Shown piece after piece: positions 52,459-59,764 of a stretch of DNA of 64,000 bases (positions are counted from its first letter, which is position 1; each line of letters starts with the position of its first letter). The stretch is from Roseibium album (lineage in GTDB: Bacteria; Pseudomonadota; Alphaproteobacteria; Rhizobiales; Stappiaceae). The position numbers and the translations under genes were made by a program. The notes beneath the pieces are model-generated. The model saw only the letters and a list, made by a program, of their open reading frames with translations, was not told the DNA's origin and made no database searches. Location: the NCBI RefSeq assembly GCF_001404515.1, contig NZ_CXWE01000007.1, positions 186,001-250,000 on the forward strand. Reading direction: 5' to 3'.

Positions 52459-53625
52459 ATGAGACGGATATCAATTCCGGAAAGACCTGGTTGGAAAGAA
52501 AAGGCTGAACGGCTCGGGTTCGGCTTTCACACCATGTATGGTGCTCCATATTGGGACGAAAGCCGGGCATACGTGCTCTCTCTTTCTGAAATTGAGGAAG
52601 ATCTGGAAGATCCGTCCCAGGATCTTTACCGCATGTGCCTGGATCTCGTGGACCGTGTCGTCCGTGATGAAGAACTCCTGACAAAGATTGCCATCCCGAA
52701 AGAGTATCACGGCTGGATCAAAGCCTCCTGGGAAGCCTCGGAACCTTCGCTCTACGGAAGGTTTGACTTTTTCTATGACGGTAGTGGCCCGGCGAAGCTG
52801 CTGGAGTTCAATGCCGATACACCGACAGCGCTTTATGAAACCGGTTTTTTCCAGTGGATGTGGCTGGAAGACCAGATTTCTGCCGGCGAGCTGCCGACTG
52901 AAGCCGACCAGTTCAATTCGGTACAGGAAAGGCTCATTGAGCGGTTTGCGGCCATGTTTGCTCCCGGCTATCACATTCATTTTGCGTCGACCAGGGATCA
53001 GGATGAAGACCGGGCAACCGTTCGCTATCTGGAAGATTGTGCTCGTCAGGCTGGTTTGAATCCACACTTTGTCGCCGTCGAGGAAATAGGCGTTGACGCC
53101 GATGGACGGTTTGCGGACAACGATGACCACGTTATTGAGGCGCTGTTCAAACTCTACCCGTACGAGGATATGTTCCGCGAGGAATACGGACCATATTTGC
53201 CGGGTGCACCCGTACAGCTGATAGAACCACCCTGGAAAGCTGTCCTTTCGAACAAAGCGATTCTGCCGTTGCTATGGGAAATGTTTCCCGGTCATCCAAA
53301 TCTTTTGCCAGCCTGTTTCGAAGAGGTGGCCGACAAGACGATACTGGACATGCCGCACGTTCGAAAACCCTTTTACAGCCGGGAAGGCGCTAACATCACG
53401 ATACGTGGTGTGGACGACGCCGAATTGTCGACCCCGGGGCATTACGGTGAAGAAGGGCATATACTGCAGGCCTACCAGGAGCCGCCGAAGTTTGGCGAGG
53501 ACTATGTCATGATCGGTTCCTGGATCGTAGGAGGTCTCGCATCAGGCATCTGCATCCGTGAGGATCGTCATCCGATTACTCAGGATCTCTCCCGCTTTGT
53601 CCCGCATGTTATACTTGAGGACTGA
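52459..53625 (+). CDS. glutathionylspermidine synthase-like ATP-grasp protein (YjfC/YgiC-like)
   Basis: The 388-residue protein has the synthetase domain of glutathionylspermidine synthases without the amidase part. Landmarks are YDGSGPAKLLEFNADTPTALYETGFFQW (about 108-135), a glycine-rich FYSREGANI loop near 305 and MIGSWIVGGLASGICIREDR near 350. Such enzymes form amide bonds between a carboxylate and an amine with ATP. E. coli homologs YjfC and YgiC lack a proven substrate. It ends the plus-strand half of the cluster. Confidence 0.92.
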   Translation: MRRISIPERPGWKEKAERLGFGFHTMYGAPYWDESRAYVLSLSEIEEDLEDPSQDLYRMCLDLVDRVVRDEELLTKIAIPKEYHGWIKASWEASEPSLYGRFDFFYDGSGPAKLLEFNADTPTALYETGFFQWMWLEDQISAGELPTEADQFNSVQERLIERFAAMFAPGYHIHFASTRDQDEDRATVRYLEDCARQAGLNPHFVAVEEIGVDADGRFADNDDHVIEALFKLYPYEDMFREEYGPYLPGAPVQLIEPPWKAVLSNKAILPLLWEMFPGHPNLLPACFEEVADKTILDMPHVRKPFYSREGANITIRGVDDAELSTPGHYGEEGHILQAYQEPPKFGEDYVMIGSWIVGGLASGICIREDRHPITQDLSRFVPHVILED

Positions 53626-53972
53626 AGAAGAATGCGGGAAAGTGCAATTTCAGCAATGGTGGGCGGAGCTAACAACAACTCGCCAGTTGTCCATCCCTCG
53701 CATACTGTTTTCAATAAACCGTGCCTAAAAATTTTCTGCTGAACTTTTCCGAGTTCAGTTCAGATGGCGTCAAATCTGATTTTATAAGAAAAAATTCAGT
53801 TACCATTTCTTCGTTTAAGTAAGAAGTGGAGAAAAATAAAATCTATCTAAGTTGTTATCAAAAAAAGAAAAGCATGAATGAGAATTGTGTGCAAAACATC
53901 ACAGTTTAGCACTCAATTCGAGTTTATACTGGGAGGCGTGTTGTGTGAGCGATCATTTGAGAAGGAAGCAAA
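53626..53972. other. AT-rich intergenic region before the metallopeptidase gene
   Basis: This 347-base gap contains no supported gene. From about 53700 to 53940 it is strikingly AT-rich compared with the rest of the window. A weak stem, CTGAACT (53739-53745) with AGTTCAG (53752-53758), could end the Yjf-type transcript. A TATACT hexamer near 53926-53931 may be a -10 for the metallopeptidase gene. The composition is compatible with horizontal acquisition. Confidence 0.55.
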
Positions 53973-54440
53973 ATGATTATCAGTGCCGCCGACCAAACCA
54001 GATATCCAAGGTTCACGCGGTATGTCCGCAGAAGTTTACCCTCCATTGCCAACATCGCATCGATGCGGCGCGCATTCCGCAGGTATGCGCAAATGAACAG
54101 CACAACCTTGCGCCGTGCACTGGCATGGGGAAATCAGCCGACACTCAACATCACTGCAATCGCGTCTCCAGCGGGATCATTCATCAACGGTGAATTCACA
54201 CCGAATAGCAGCTCGAACGAAATCCGTTTGAACGAGATCCTGGTGACTGCCTATGAAAACGGCACACCGGCTCACTTGGCATTTACCAGAAATGCGGCCG
54301 GCCAGCGCATGCCGCGCGTCGGCGTTACCATTCTGCATGAGCTGGTGCACTGGGGCGATGACCAGGACGGGGTCGATTATCCGGGCGAAGAGGGAGAGCT
54401 CTTCGAACAGGCGGTTTATGGACGGAACACGGAAGGATGA
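53973..54440 (+). CDS. HExxH metallopeptidase, polymorphic-toxin-like (Tox-MPTase-like)
   Basis: The 155-residue protein contains a zinc-protease motif HELVH (122-126) in VTILHELVHWGDDQDG and a downstream acidic segment GEEGELFEQAVYG whose Glu is the likely third ligand. The layout NEILVTAYENGTPAHLAF then LHELVHWGD resembles stand-alone metallopeptidase domains (Tox-MPTase group) found as C-terminal tips of polymorphic toxins. The N terminus is basic (YPRFTRYVRRSLPS) with no signal peptide. GAAGGAAGC precedes the ATG. It may be a secreted effector or a cytoplasmic protease; the toxin reading is inference from similarity by eye. Confidence 0.6.
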   Translation: MIISAADQTRYPRFTRYVRRSLPSIANIASMRRAFRRYAQMNSTTLRRALAWGNQPTLNITAIASPAGSFINGEFTPNSSSNEIRLNEILVTAYENGTPAHLAFTRNAAGQRMPRVGVTILHELVHWGDDQDGVDYPGEEGELFEQAVYGRNTEG

Positions 54441-54886
54441 GACCCGCGTCGCGCTTTGTATCGAGGTGCCTCGTTGCCGGTATGTCCATCTGGGCGTCCA
54501 TCGTGACCGAAATGCCTTCCGCAAAAGGAGACTCTGTTGTGACGAACCAATCCAAAGCACTCCAGGTCGTTATTGGCGATCCGAGAGTTCAGGCTTTCAT
54601 GCATCCTGAAATCGACGAAAGATTTCCGTTGCAGGTCAATCTGCCGGAAGGCGTTGGCGTCGAGGCGTTTGCCGGGATCGACCTCGGTGTTCCATCTGTT
54701 TTCCTGAAACGCGGAACGGCACCCGATCCTGCAAGGGCCAATCTGATCGTTTCGATGCTGGAGCTTGATAACGCCGATGGAACCGTCAAATTCAGTCTGC
54801 CGATCGAGGGACTTGTCGGTTCGGCGCAAATGCGCCTTGAGAACGGCTCCTGGGTCGTGAAATCCATGCAACTGGTCGAGCAATAG
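54437..54886 (+). CDS. uncharacterised exported protein coupled to the metallopeptidase
   Basis: The 149-residue protein starts MRPASRFVSRCLVAGMSIWASI, a plausible signal or anchor, followed by a beta-rich region. I do not recognise the family. Its ATG overlaps the metallopeptidase stop (ATGA), so the two are co-translated, as toxin and immunity or effector and chaperone genes often are. That role is a guess from context only. Confidence 0.6.
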   Translation: MRPASRFVSRCLVAGMSIWASIVTEMPSAKGDSVVTNQSKALQVVIGDPRVQAFMHPEIDERFPLQVNLPEGVGVEAFAGIDLGVPSVFLKRGTAPDPARANLIVSMLELDNADGTVKFSLPIEGLVGSAQMRLENGSWVVKSMQLVEQ

Positions 54887-55414
54887 GCCTCAGGCCAAAT
54901 TGAAACAGATCCGGGCACGGCATCGGGACGCAACTGCGGCCCTGAAACCGTTCAACATTCGGCGCCTTTATGCCGGGCCTCTGGCGCGCGGTTCCATCCG
55001 GATTTGCGACTGCACGAATGCAGGTGTTTTGACAACCGCGACGATCGACGAACGAACCAGGTCAAGGCTCTGTTGAAGTGTCAATTCACTGGAGCCTTCG
55101 ACGCTTGCTGATTGATAGATAAAACACGCCTAGATTAAGCAAGTTTAATTTTGTTTTTTGCCGCCGGGAACCATTTCTTCAACGGACGCAAATTCCACGA
55201 CTTGAGATCCCTGGCCGAGAAGTGGCTCTTGTGCCAGCCTTCGCAACAATTTCTAAATTCGTACACCTTTATGGTTGTGCCTGCGAGAAACGTCACGAGC
55301 GTGACTGCTCGGTCGCGTCGCTTCTTCTTCAGGCCACCCATCCGGACAGGCCATTGAGGCAATTGAGTGCCAGGCGGCGATAACTTTTCGCCGCGATTCG
55401 AAAGGAAAACTTCT
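54887..55414. other. intergenic region before the carbonic anhydrase gene
   Basis: This 528-base stretch has no convincing gene; open frames on both strands near 55135-55590 lack ribosome sites and known folds. A perfect 14-base palindrome, GTCACGAGCGTGAC, lies at 55292-55305, about 110 bases before the carbonic anhydrase start, and could be a regulator site. Confidence 0.45.
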
Positions 55415-56134
55415 ATGTGCAAGAGCAGTGCAGAAGGCGGCATCAGCCGCAGGGGTATGTTTGCGGCTGGTATTGCGGGCGCCGGGGCGTTGTTATCACC
55501 GGCAGCTCTTGCGCAGGTGACCGAAACCGCAACAGGCACCACGCCACCGGCAACACCCCGCGAAGCGTTGCAGCGGCTCAAGGAAGGCAACGCCCGTTAT
55601 GTCGCCAATGCTCCGGTAAACACCGATCATTCTGTCGACCGAGCCAAACGCTCGGCAGGTCAAAAACCTTTTGCCGCAGTTGTTGCATGTTCCGACTCTC
55701 GCGTCGCCCCGGAGATCATTTTCGATCAGGGACTGGGCGACATCTTCGTTGTTCGCGTTGCGGGAAATTTCATCAACGATGACGGCCTGGCCAGTCTGGA
55801 ATTCGGTGCAGCTGTCCTCGGTGTCCAGGTCATCGTCGTCCTTGGGCATTCCTCGTGCGGTGCAGTCGATGCGACGATCAGATCCGTAGAGGACAGGGAA
55901 CTTCCAATGGGTCACCTGCCCAACCTGGTCGATGCCATTCGCCCGGCTGTTTACGACGTCATGCCTGAAAAACCGGTGGATCTTCTGTCAGCGGCCATCA
56001 GGCAGAATGCCAGGCTGAATGCCGAAAAAGCAGCGGCGTCGGAGCCTGTTCTGGCTGGCTTGCATGGTTCCGGCAAACTGACGTCCGTTGCCGGTGTTTA
56101 TAACATCACCACCGGAAAGGTGGATTTCCTTTAG
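55415..56134 (+). CDS. beta-class carbonic anhydrase with Tat signal
   Basis: The 239-residue enzyme has a twin-arginine signal (ISRRGMFAAGIAGAG, cleavage near ALA, residue 33) and the beta-class zinc site: C92-x-D94-x-R96 in ACSDSRVAP and H145/C148 in GHSSCGAV. It interconverts CO2 and bicarbonate in the periplasm. Tat export implies folding and zinc loading in the cytoplasm. AAAGGA precedes the ATG at 55415. Most beta carbonic anhydrases are cytoplasmic, but Tat-type ones are known. Confidence 0.92.
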   Translation: MCKSSAEGGISRRGMFAAGIAGAGALLSPAALAQVTETATGTTPPATPREALQRLKEGNARYVANAPVNTDHSVDRAKRSAGQKPFAAVVACSDSRVAPEIIFDQGLGDIFVVRVAGNFINDDGLASLEFGAAVLGVQVIVVLGHSSCGAVDATIRSVEDRELPMGHLPNLVDAIRPAVYDVMPEKPVDLLSAAIRQNARLNAEKAAASEPVLAGLHGSGKLTSVAGVYNITTGKVDFL

Positions 56135-56337
56135 GATTTCTCCGTTGGCCGAATTTCGGTCAGGCAATACCGGCCAAATTTCCTGCGGTTTCGAATTGCC
56201 GGATTGCTGCTCTCTTTGCCAAACATCCACGTGGTGCAGCCCCTTGCCTGACAAGCGTCTCGGCATGTGTCACGATCAGATGGCAGCGCCGCTTCTGCGC
56301 GCTGGTGCAGCATTTTGGACGTTTCAGGGAGGAAAGC

Positions 56338-56559
56338 ATGGACCACGTCTATCCGGTAACCGAAGTATACGGCTCATCGCCCGAGTCGATCGATCAGGCG
56401 GTGCGCAATGCCATAAGCGCTGCCAGCACAAGCATTCGCAATCTTGAGTGGTTCGAAGTCACGGAAATTCGCGGTCACGTGAACAGCGACGGGTCTGTCG
56501 GCCATTTCCAGGTCGGCGTCAAACTCGGCTTCAGACTGGATCGAAAGGATTCCGACTGA
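56338..56559 (+). CDS. dodecin family flavin-binding protein
   Basis: The 73-residue protein has the dodecin pattern VYPVTEVYGSSPESIDQAVR, the flavin-stacking Trp in NLEWFEV, and GHFQVGVKLGFRL. Dodecins form hollow dodecamers that store flavins. GGAGGAAAGC precedes the ATG at 56338. It lies between the carbonic anhydrase and the sulfurtransferase genes on the same strand. Confidence 0.92.
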   Translation: MDHVYPVTEVYGSSPESIDQAVRNAISAASTSIRNLEWFEVTEIRGHVNSDGSVGHFQVGVKLGFRLDRKDSD

Positions 56560-56625
56560 CACCGGGTTCTGTGCCATTGTCGACCAGCCAATCCAAATTG
56601 TTGGAACACTGCTGAGTAGCTTGTG

Positions 56626-57450
56626 ATGACGTCCTTGGTCGACACGGAATGGATTGCGCGGAACCTGTCCGACCCGAGGGTCTGCCTGATTGAAATCAAT
56701 TGGGATGGACGACGCGATTATCAAGCAGGTCATATACCAGGGGCACTTGGGTGGAATTGGAAGACGGCACTTTGGGATCCGTTCGAACGTGAATTCCCCT
56801 CAAACGCCAAATTCGCGGCGCGTCTCGGTGCGGCTGGAATATCGGCGCAATCCATCGTGGTGTTCTATGGTGCGCCGGTCCAGTTCGGAACGTATGCCTG
56901 GTGGGTATTCAAGTTGCTTGGACACGCCGACGTCAGGATGCTTGACGGGGGCAAGGTCAAGTGGTGCGCGGAAGGTCGGCCACTCACACAAGATGAGCCG
57001 AACACAACATCCGCACGGTATCATGGGGCGGCGAGGTCTGGACACATGCGGGCAGGTCGCGATGATGTGCTGGCAGCGATCGGTAGTGCGGGTTCAGTGA
57101 TCCTCGATCACAGGTCGATGGAGGAATTTTCCGGTGAACGGGTCGGGCTGCCCGGCAAGCCCGACGTGGGCGCGGAACGTTACGGGCGTATTCCGGGGGC
57201 AAAACACTTGCCCTTTGACAGCTTGCTCAACAAGGATACCTCCTTCAGGTGTGATGCGGAGATACGAGAGATGGTTGGCAAGCACGTCGGATCGCCTGAC
57301 ACGCCCGTCATATCCTACTGCCGTCTGGCACATCGGGCCACTCTTGCGAGCTTCACGATGACCGAGTTGCTGGGATTTGAAAATGTTCGTGTCTACGACG
57401 GTTCCTGGACGGAATGGGGCAGCATGGTCGGAATGCCGATCGAAAGATAG
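56626..57450 (+). CDS. two-domain rhodanese-type sulfurtransferase
   Basis: The 274-residue protein has two rhodanese domains. The catalytic one is C-terminal, with the six-residue loop CRLAHR (ISYCRLAHRATLA near residue 227) starting at the active Cys. The N-terminal domain has DGRRDYQAGHIPGA and is probably structural. It transfers sulfane sulfur, from thiosulfate or 3-mercaptopyruvate, to an acceptor such as cyanide. GTG 56623 or ATG 56626 could start it; no strong ribosome site is visible. Confidence 0.88.
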   Translation: MTSLVDTEWIARNLSDPRVCLIEINWDGRRDYQAGHIPGALGWNWKTALWDPFEREFPSNAKFAARLGAAGISAQSIVVFYGAPVQFGTYAWWVFKLLGHADVRMLDGGKVKWCAEGRPLTQDEPNTTSARYHGAARSGHMRAGRDDVLAAIGSAGSVILDHRSMEEFSGERVGLPGKPDVGAERYGRIPGAKHLPFDSLLNKDTSFRCDAEIREMVGKHVGSPDTPVISYCRLAHRATLASFTMTELLGFENVRVYDGSWTEWGSMVGMPIER

Positions 57451-57564
57451 AATCCCATACTGATCCGGTAAATACCGGCGTCCTGATTGCCACCGCTGTC
57501 GATTGGGCTGGCTCATGCACCAGGCGCGAAGACGACGGATGAAAAGGACCCGTTCAGGTGGATC

Positions 57565-57786
57565 TTACTTGCTGCCGCTGGTGTCAGGCGTCTTGCGGCG
57601 GCTTTTTACGATCGGCTGTTCCTGCTGGCTTTCCTCCTGGGCGAGCCGTGCCGCCCTGAGCTTTGCGGTCTTGGCTTCTCGCCGTTCGGTCGCTGCTCGC
57701 GTTAATTCCTGCGAGACGCGTTTGGTTGTCTCCGCCTTGCTTTCGGCGGATTCCCTTTTCGGTCGCATGGCATCGTCGGAAGGCAT
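57565..57786 (-). CDS. small basic protein of unknown function
   Basis: The 73-residue protein is rich in Lys, Arg, Glu and Ala (MRPKRESAESKAETTKRVSQ and RREAKTAKLRAARLAQEESQ) and is likely helical or disordered; it may bind nucleic acid. I do not recognise a named family. AAGGAGCAATC is an excellent ribosome site for the ATG at 57786. It starts 30 bases beyond the cspA terminator on the same strand, so some read-through expression is possible. Confidence 0.6.
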   Translation of the reverse strand: MPSDDAMRPKRESAESKAETTKRVSQELTRAATERREAKTAKLRAARLAQEESQQEQPIVKSRRKTPDTSGSK

Positions 57787-57816
57787 GATTGCTCCTTTAT
57801 CGGCGGCAAAAACCAG

Positions 57817-57842
57817 AAAGGCCGGGAAATTTCCCGGCCTTT
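57817..57842 (-). terminator. terminator-like perfect palindrome after cspA
   Basis: AAAGGCCGGGAAA and TTTCCCGGCCTTT form a 26-base perfect palindrome about 60 bases after the cspA stop. On the minus strand the stem ends in TTT, giving a short U-tract. It separates cspA from the small basic protein gene. Confidence 0.75.
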
Positions 57843-57899
57843 CCAAACATCTTCGCATCCCTGCGGCCACGCGTGTGGATCAGGGATCGAGGCGCGAAA

Positions 57900-58109
57900 T
57901 CAGACTTCCTGAAGATTGTCCGCGGCAGATTTGCCCGAGCGGCGATCCTGAACAACTTCGAAGCTGATCTTCTGGCCTTCAACGAGAGACTGGATGCCTG
58001 CACGCTCAACAGCAGAGATATGGACGAAAACGTCAGAAGAGCCGTCTTCCGGCTGGATGAAGCCGAAGCCTTTGGTCGCATTGAAGAATTTTACGGTACC
58101 GATGGTCAT
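57900..58109 (-). CDS. cspA: cold-shock protein (CspA family)
   Basis: The 69-residue protein is a single cold-shock domain with RNP1 KGFGFI (residues 13-18) and RNP2 VFVHI (27-31). It binds single-stranded RNA and DNA and melts RNA secondary structure. AAAGGAAATCGTA precedes the ATG. A 240-base gap upstream could encode a long structured leader typical of csp genes, though I did not identify a specific fold. Confidence 0.96.
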   Translation of the reverse strand: MTIGTVKFFNATKGFGFIQPEDGSSDVFVHISAVERAGIQSLVEGQKISFEVVQDRRSGKSAADNLQEV

Positions 58110-58349
58110 TACGATTTCCTTTCAATCGGTCGTGGGTTATGCGCAAAGCACAAATTGCACGATGCAGCGGTTAGGTCGACGTTGATAGGGAAGATCGTTC
58201 AGGTCGCAGAGAACTGCGCAGTCACAAAGTCCAACAAGCAAAATCGATTGCACGTGCGTATACGAAAACAGTGTTCAGAACAAGGCGGATTGAAAAATTT
58301 TCAGACCTTCGTGAATTGGGTTTCGCGAGGAGTGATGCTTCGATGCCCC

Positions 58350-58697
58350 TTATTGCAGCTTTTCAACCCAGCCCGCCGCCCAGTCACCGAGCGGCTCCAA
58401 CCTCTCAAAAAGCTGCTGCCCGTCCTCCGTCAGAGCGTACCCTTTCTCGGCGTTGTAGATCAGGCCCGCGGCACGAAGCTCCTTCAGGCGTGTGTTCAGA
58501 ACGCTTGGGGAAGCGGATCCACACCTGTCCTGCAGGTCGCGGAACGTACGATTTCCATCGCTGAGATTCCACAGGATGCCCATGGACCAGCGTCGTCCTA
58601 TCAGGTCGAAGAGCACCATGATCGGTTGCCCCGATTTTGAACCGCGTACAGGGGTTCCGGGTCTGGGGATCTTGAGGTCGGTCTTTGTTTCGGTCAT
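58350..58697 (-). CDS. HxlR-family transcriptional regulator
   Basis: The 115-residue protein is a winged-helix regulator of the HxlR type: VLFDLIGRRWSMGILWNLSDGNRTF, SPSVLNTRLKELRAAGLIYN and YALTEDGQQLFERLEPLGDWA. It acts as a dimer. The ATG is at 58697. It is divergent from the EamA gene, and two identical-architecture palindromes lie between them, so it very likely controls itself and the transporter. Confidence 0.92.
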   Translation of the reverse strand: MTETKTDLKIPRPGTPVRGSKSGQPIMVLFDLIGRRWSMGILWNLSDGNRTFRDLQDRCGSASPSVLNTRLKELRAAGLIYNAEKGYALTEDGQQLFERLEPLGDWAAGWVEKLQ

Positions 58698-58714
58698 GCC
58701 GTCTCCGGTTTTCC

Positions 58715-58757
58715 TTGCTACGAAAAGAGTAGCAATGTATGCTACGAATATAGTAGC
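58715..58757. promoter_or_regulatory. tandem HxlR operators over the EamA promoter
   Basis: Two copies of GCTAC-N7-GTAGC occur at 58717-58733 and 58741-58757, with centres 24 bases apart. TTGCTA (58715-58720) and TATGCT (58738-58743), 17 bases apart, form a plausible promoter toward the EamA gene; both palindromes overlap it. Binding would repress the transporter. Confidence 0.65.
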
Positions 58758-58773
58758 AGGATGGAGCGAAGTA

Positions 58774-59667
58774 TTGAAAGAAAAAGCAAGTCCCGCCGAC
58801 ATCATTCTCTGGATTGTCCTCGCCGCCCTGTGGAGTTCCTCCTACACGGCGATCAAGGTTGGCGTTCAATCCTTCGATCCTGTCATTCTCGTCGCCGGGC
58901 GACTGTCGATCGGCGCGTTTGTCCTTTATGCAATCCTGAAGATGAACAGGATGCCATTGTCGCGGCAACCGGAAGACTGGAAGCACTATGCCGTCAGCGG
59001 CCTGATGGGCAGTGCCATTCCGTTTCTGCTGATTTCCTATGGGGAGCAGACTGTCGACAGTGCCCTGGCTTCCATCCTCATGGGTATCGCCCCGGTGACG
59101 ACGGTTTTCATGGCATCGATCGTGTTTGCCGACGAACATCTGACGCGCCGAATTGTCCTTGGCCTGGTATGCGGGGTCGCCGGTATCATTCTTCTTGTCG
59201 GGCCGGGCGCGCTGACTGACCTTGGCGGAGACCTTCCGGCACAATTGTCGATCCTCGCAGCAGCGCTTTGTTACGGCGTGACAACAATCTACGTCAGGCG
59301 ATTTGTGAAACGCCCGCCATTGGAAATGGCAACAGGCTCCACGATTGTTGCTGCAGGTGCAATGATCGGCATGATGGTACTTTCGGGGGCAAACCCGACG
59401 GATATCGAGTTGACCGCTACAGCGGTGGGGGCAGTCATTTATCTCGGGTTGTTTTCGACGGCACTTGCGACGCTGATCTATTTCCAGCTCGTGCCGCGTC
59501 TCGGCGCGACGCGGATGTCACAGGTCAACTTCGCAGTTCCCGTCGGCGGCGCGCTGATCGGCGCAACTGTTCTTTCCGAAACGATCATGACGCACCAGCT
59601 TGCAGCTCTCGGCGCAATCCTCATCGCGATCTTCCTCGTGACCAGGAAACCTCGTCGTGGCGGTTGA
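58774..59667 (+). CDS. EamA-family transporter
   Basis: The 297-residue protein has ten hydrophobic helices in two EamA repeats (LWIVLAALWSSSYTAIKVGV, SILMGIAPVTTVFMASIVFA, VNFAVPVGGALIGATVLSE). It is probably an exporter of a small metabolite or toxic compound. The start is TTG 58774 with GGAG eight bases upstream; upstream ATG codons fall inside the operator region. HxlR-controlled exporters often respond to aldehydes or aromatic stress. Confidence 0.88.
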   Translation: MKEKASPADIILWIVLAALWSSSYTAIKVGVQSFDPVILVAGRLSIGAFVLYAILKMNRMPLSRQPEDWKHYAVSGLMGSAIPFLLISYGEQTVDSALASILMGIAPVTTVFMASIVFADEHLTRRIVLGLVCGVAGIILLVGPGALTDLGGDLPAQLSILAAALCYGVTTIYVRRFVKRPPLEMATGSTIVAAGAMIGMMVLSGANPTDIELTATAVGAVIYLGLFSTALATLIYFQLVPRLGATRMSQVNFAVPVGGALIGATVLSETIMTHQLAALGAILIAIFLVTRKPRRGG

Positions 59668-59764
59668 ACGGACGTCAGGTTTTCGCAGGATGTTCACGGC
59701 AATAGCCGCCGCAACAAGACCGTCTGGTAGCTGACCGACTGACATCTTTCGGCAACCGGCTTTC

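Noticed and set aside
55135..55590. 151-codon minus-strand frame before the carbonic anhydrase
   Set aside because: It overlaps the start and Tat signal of the carbonic anhydrase gene and has no recognised domain or ribosome site.
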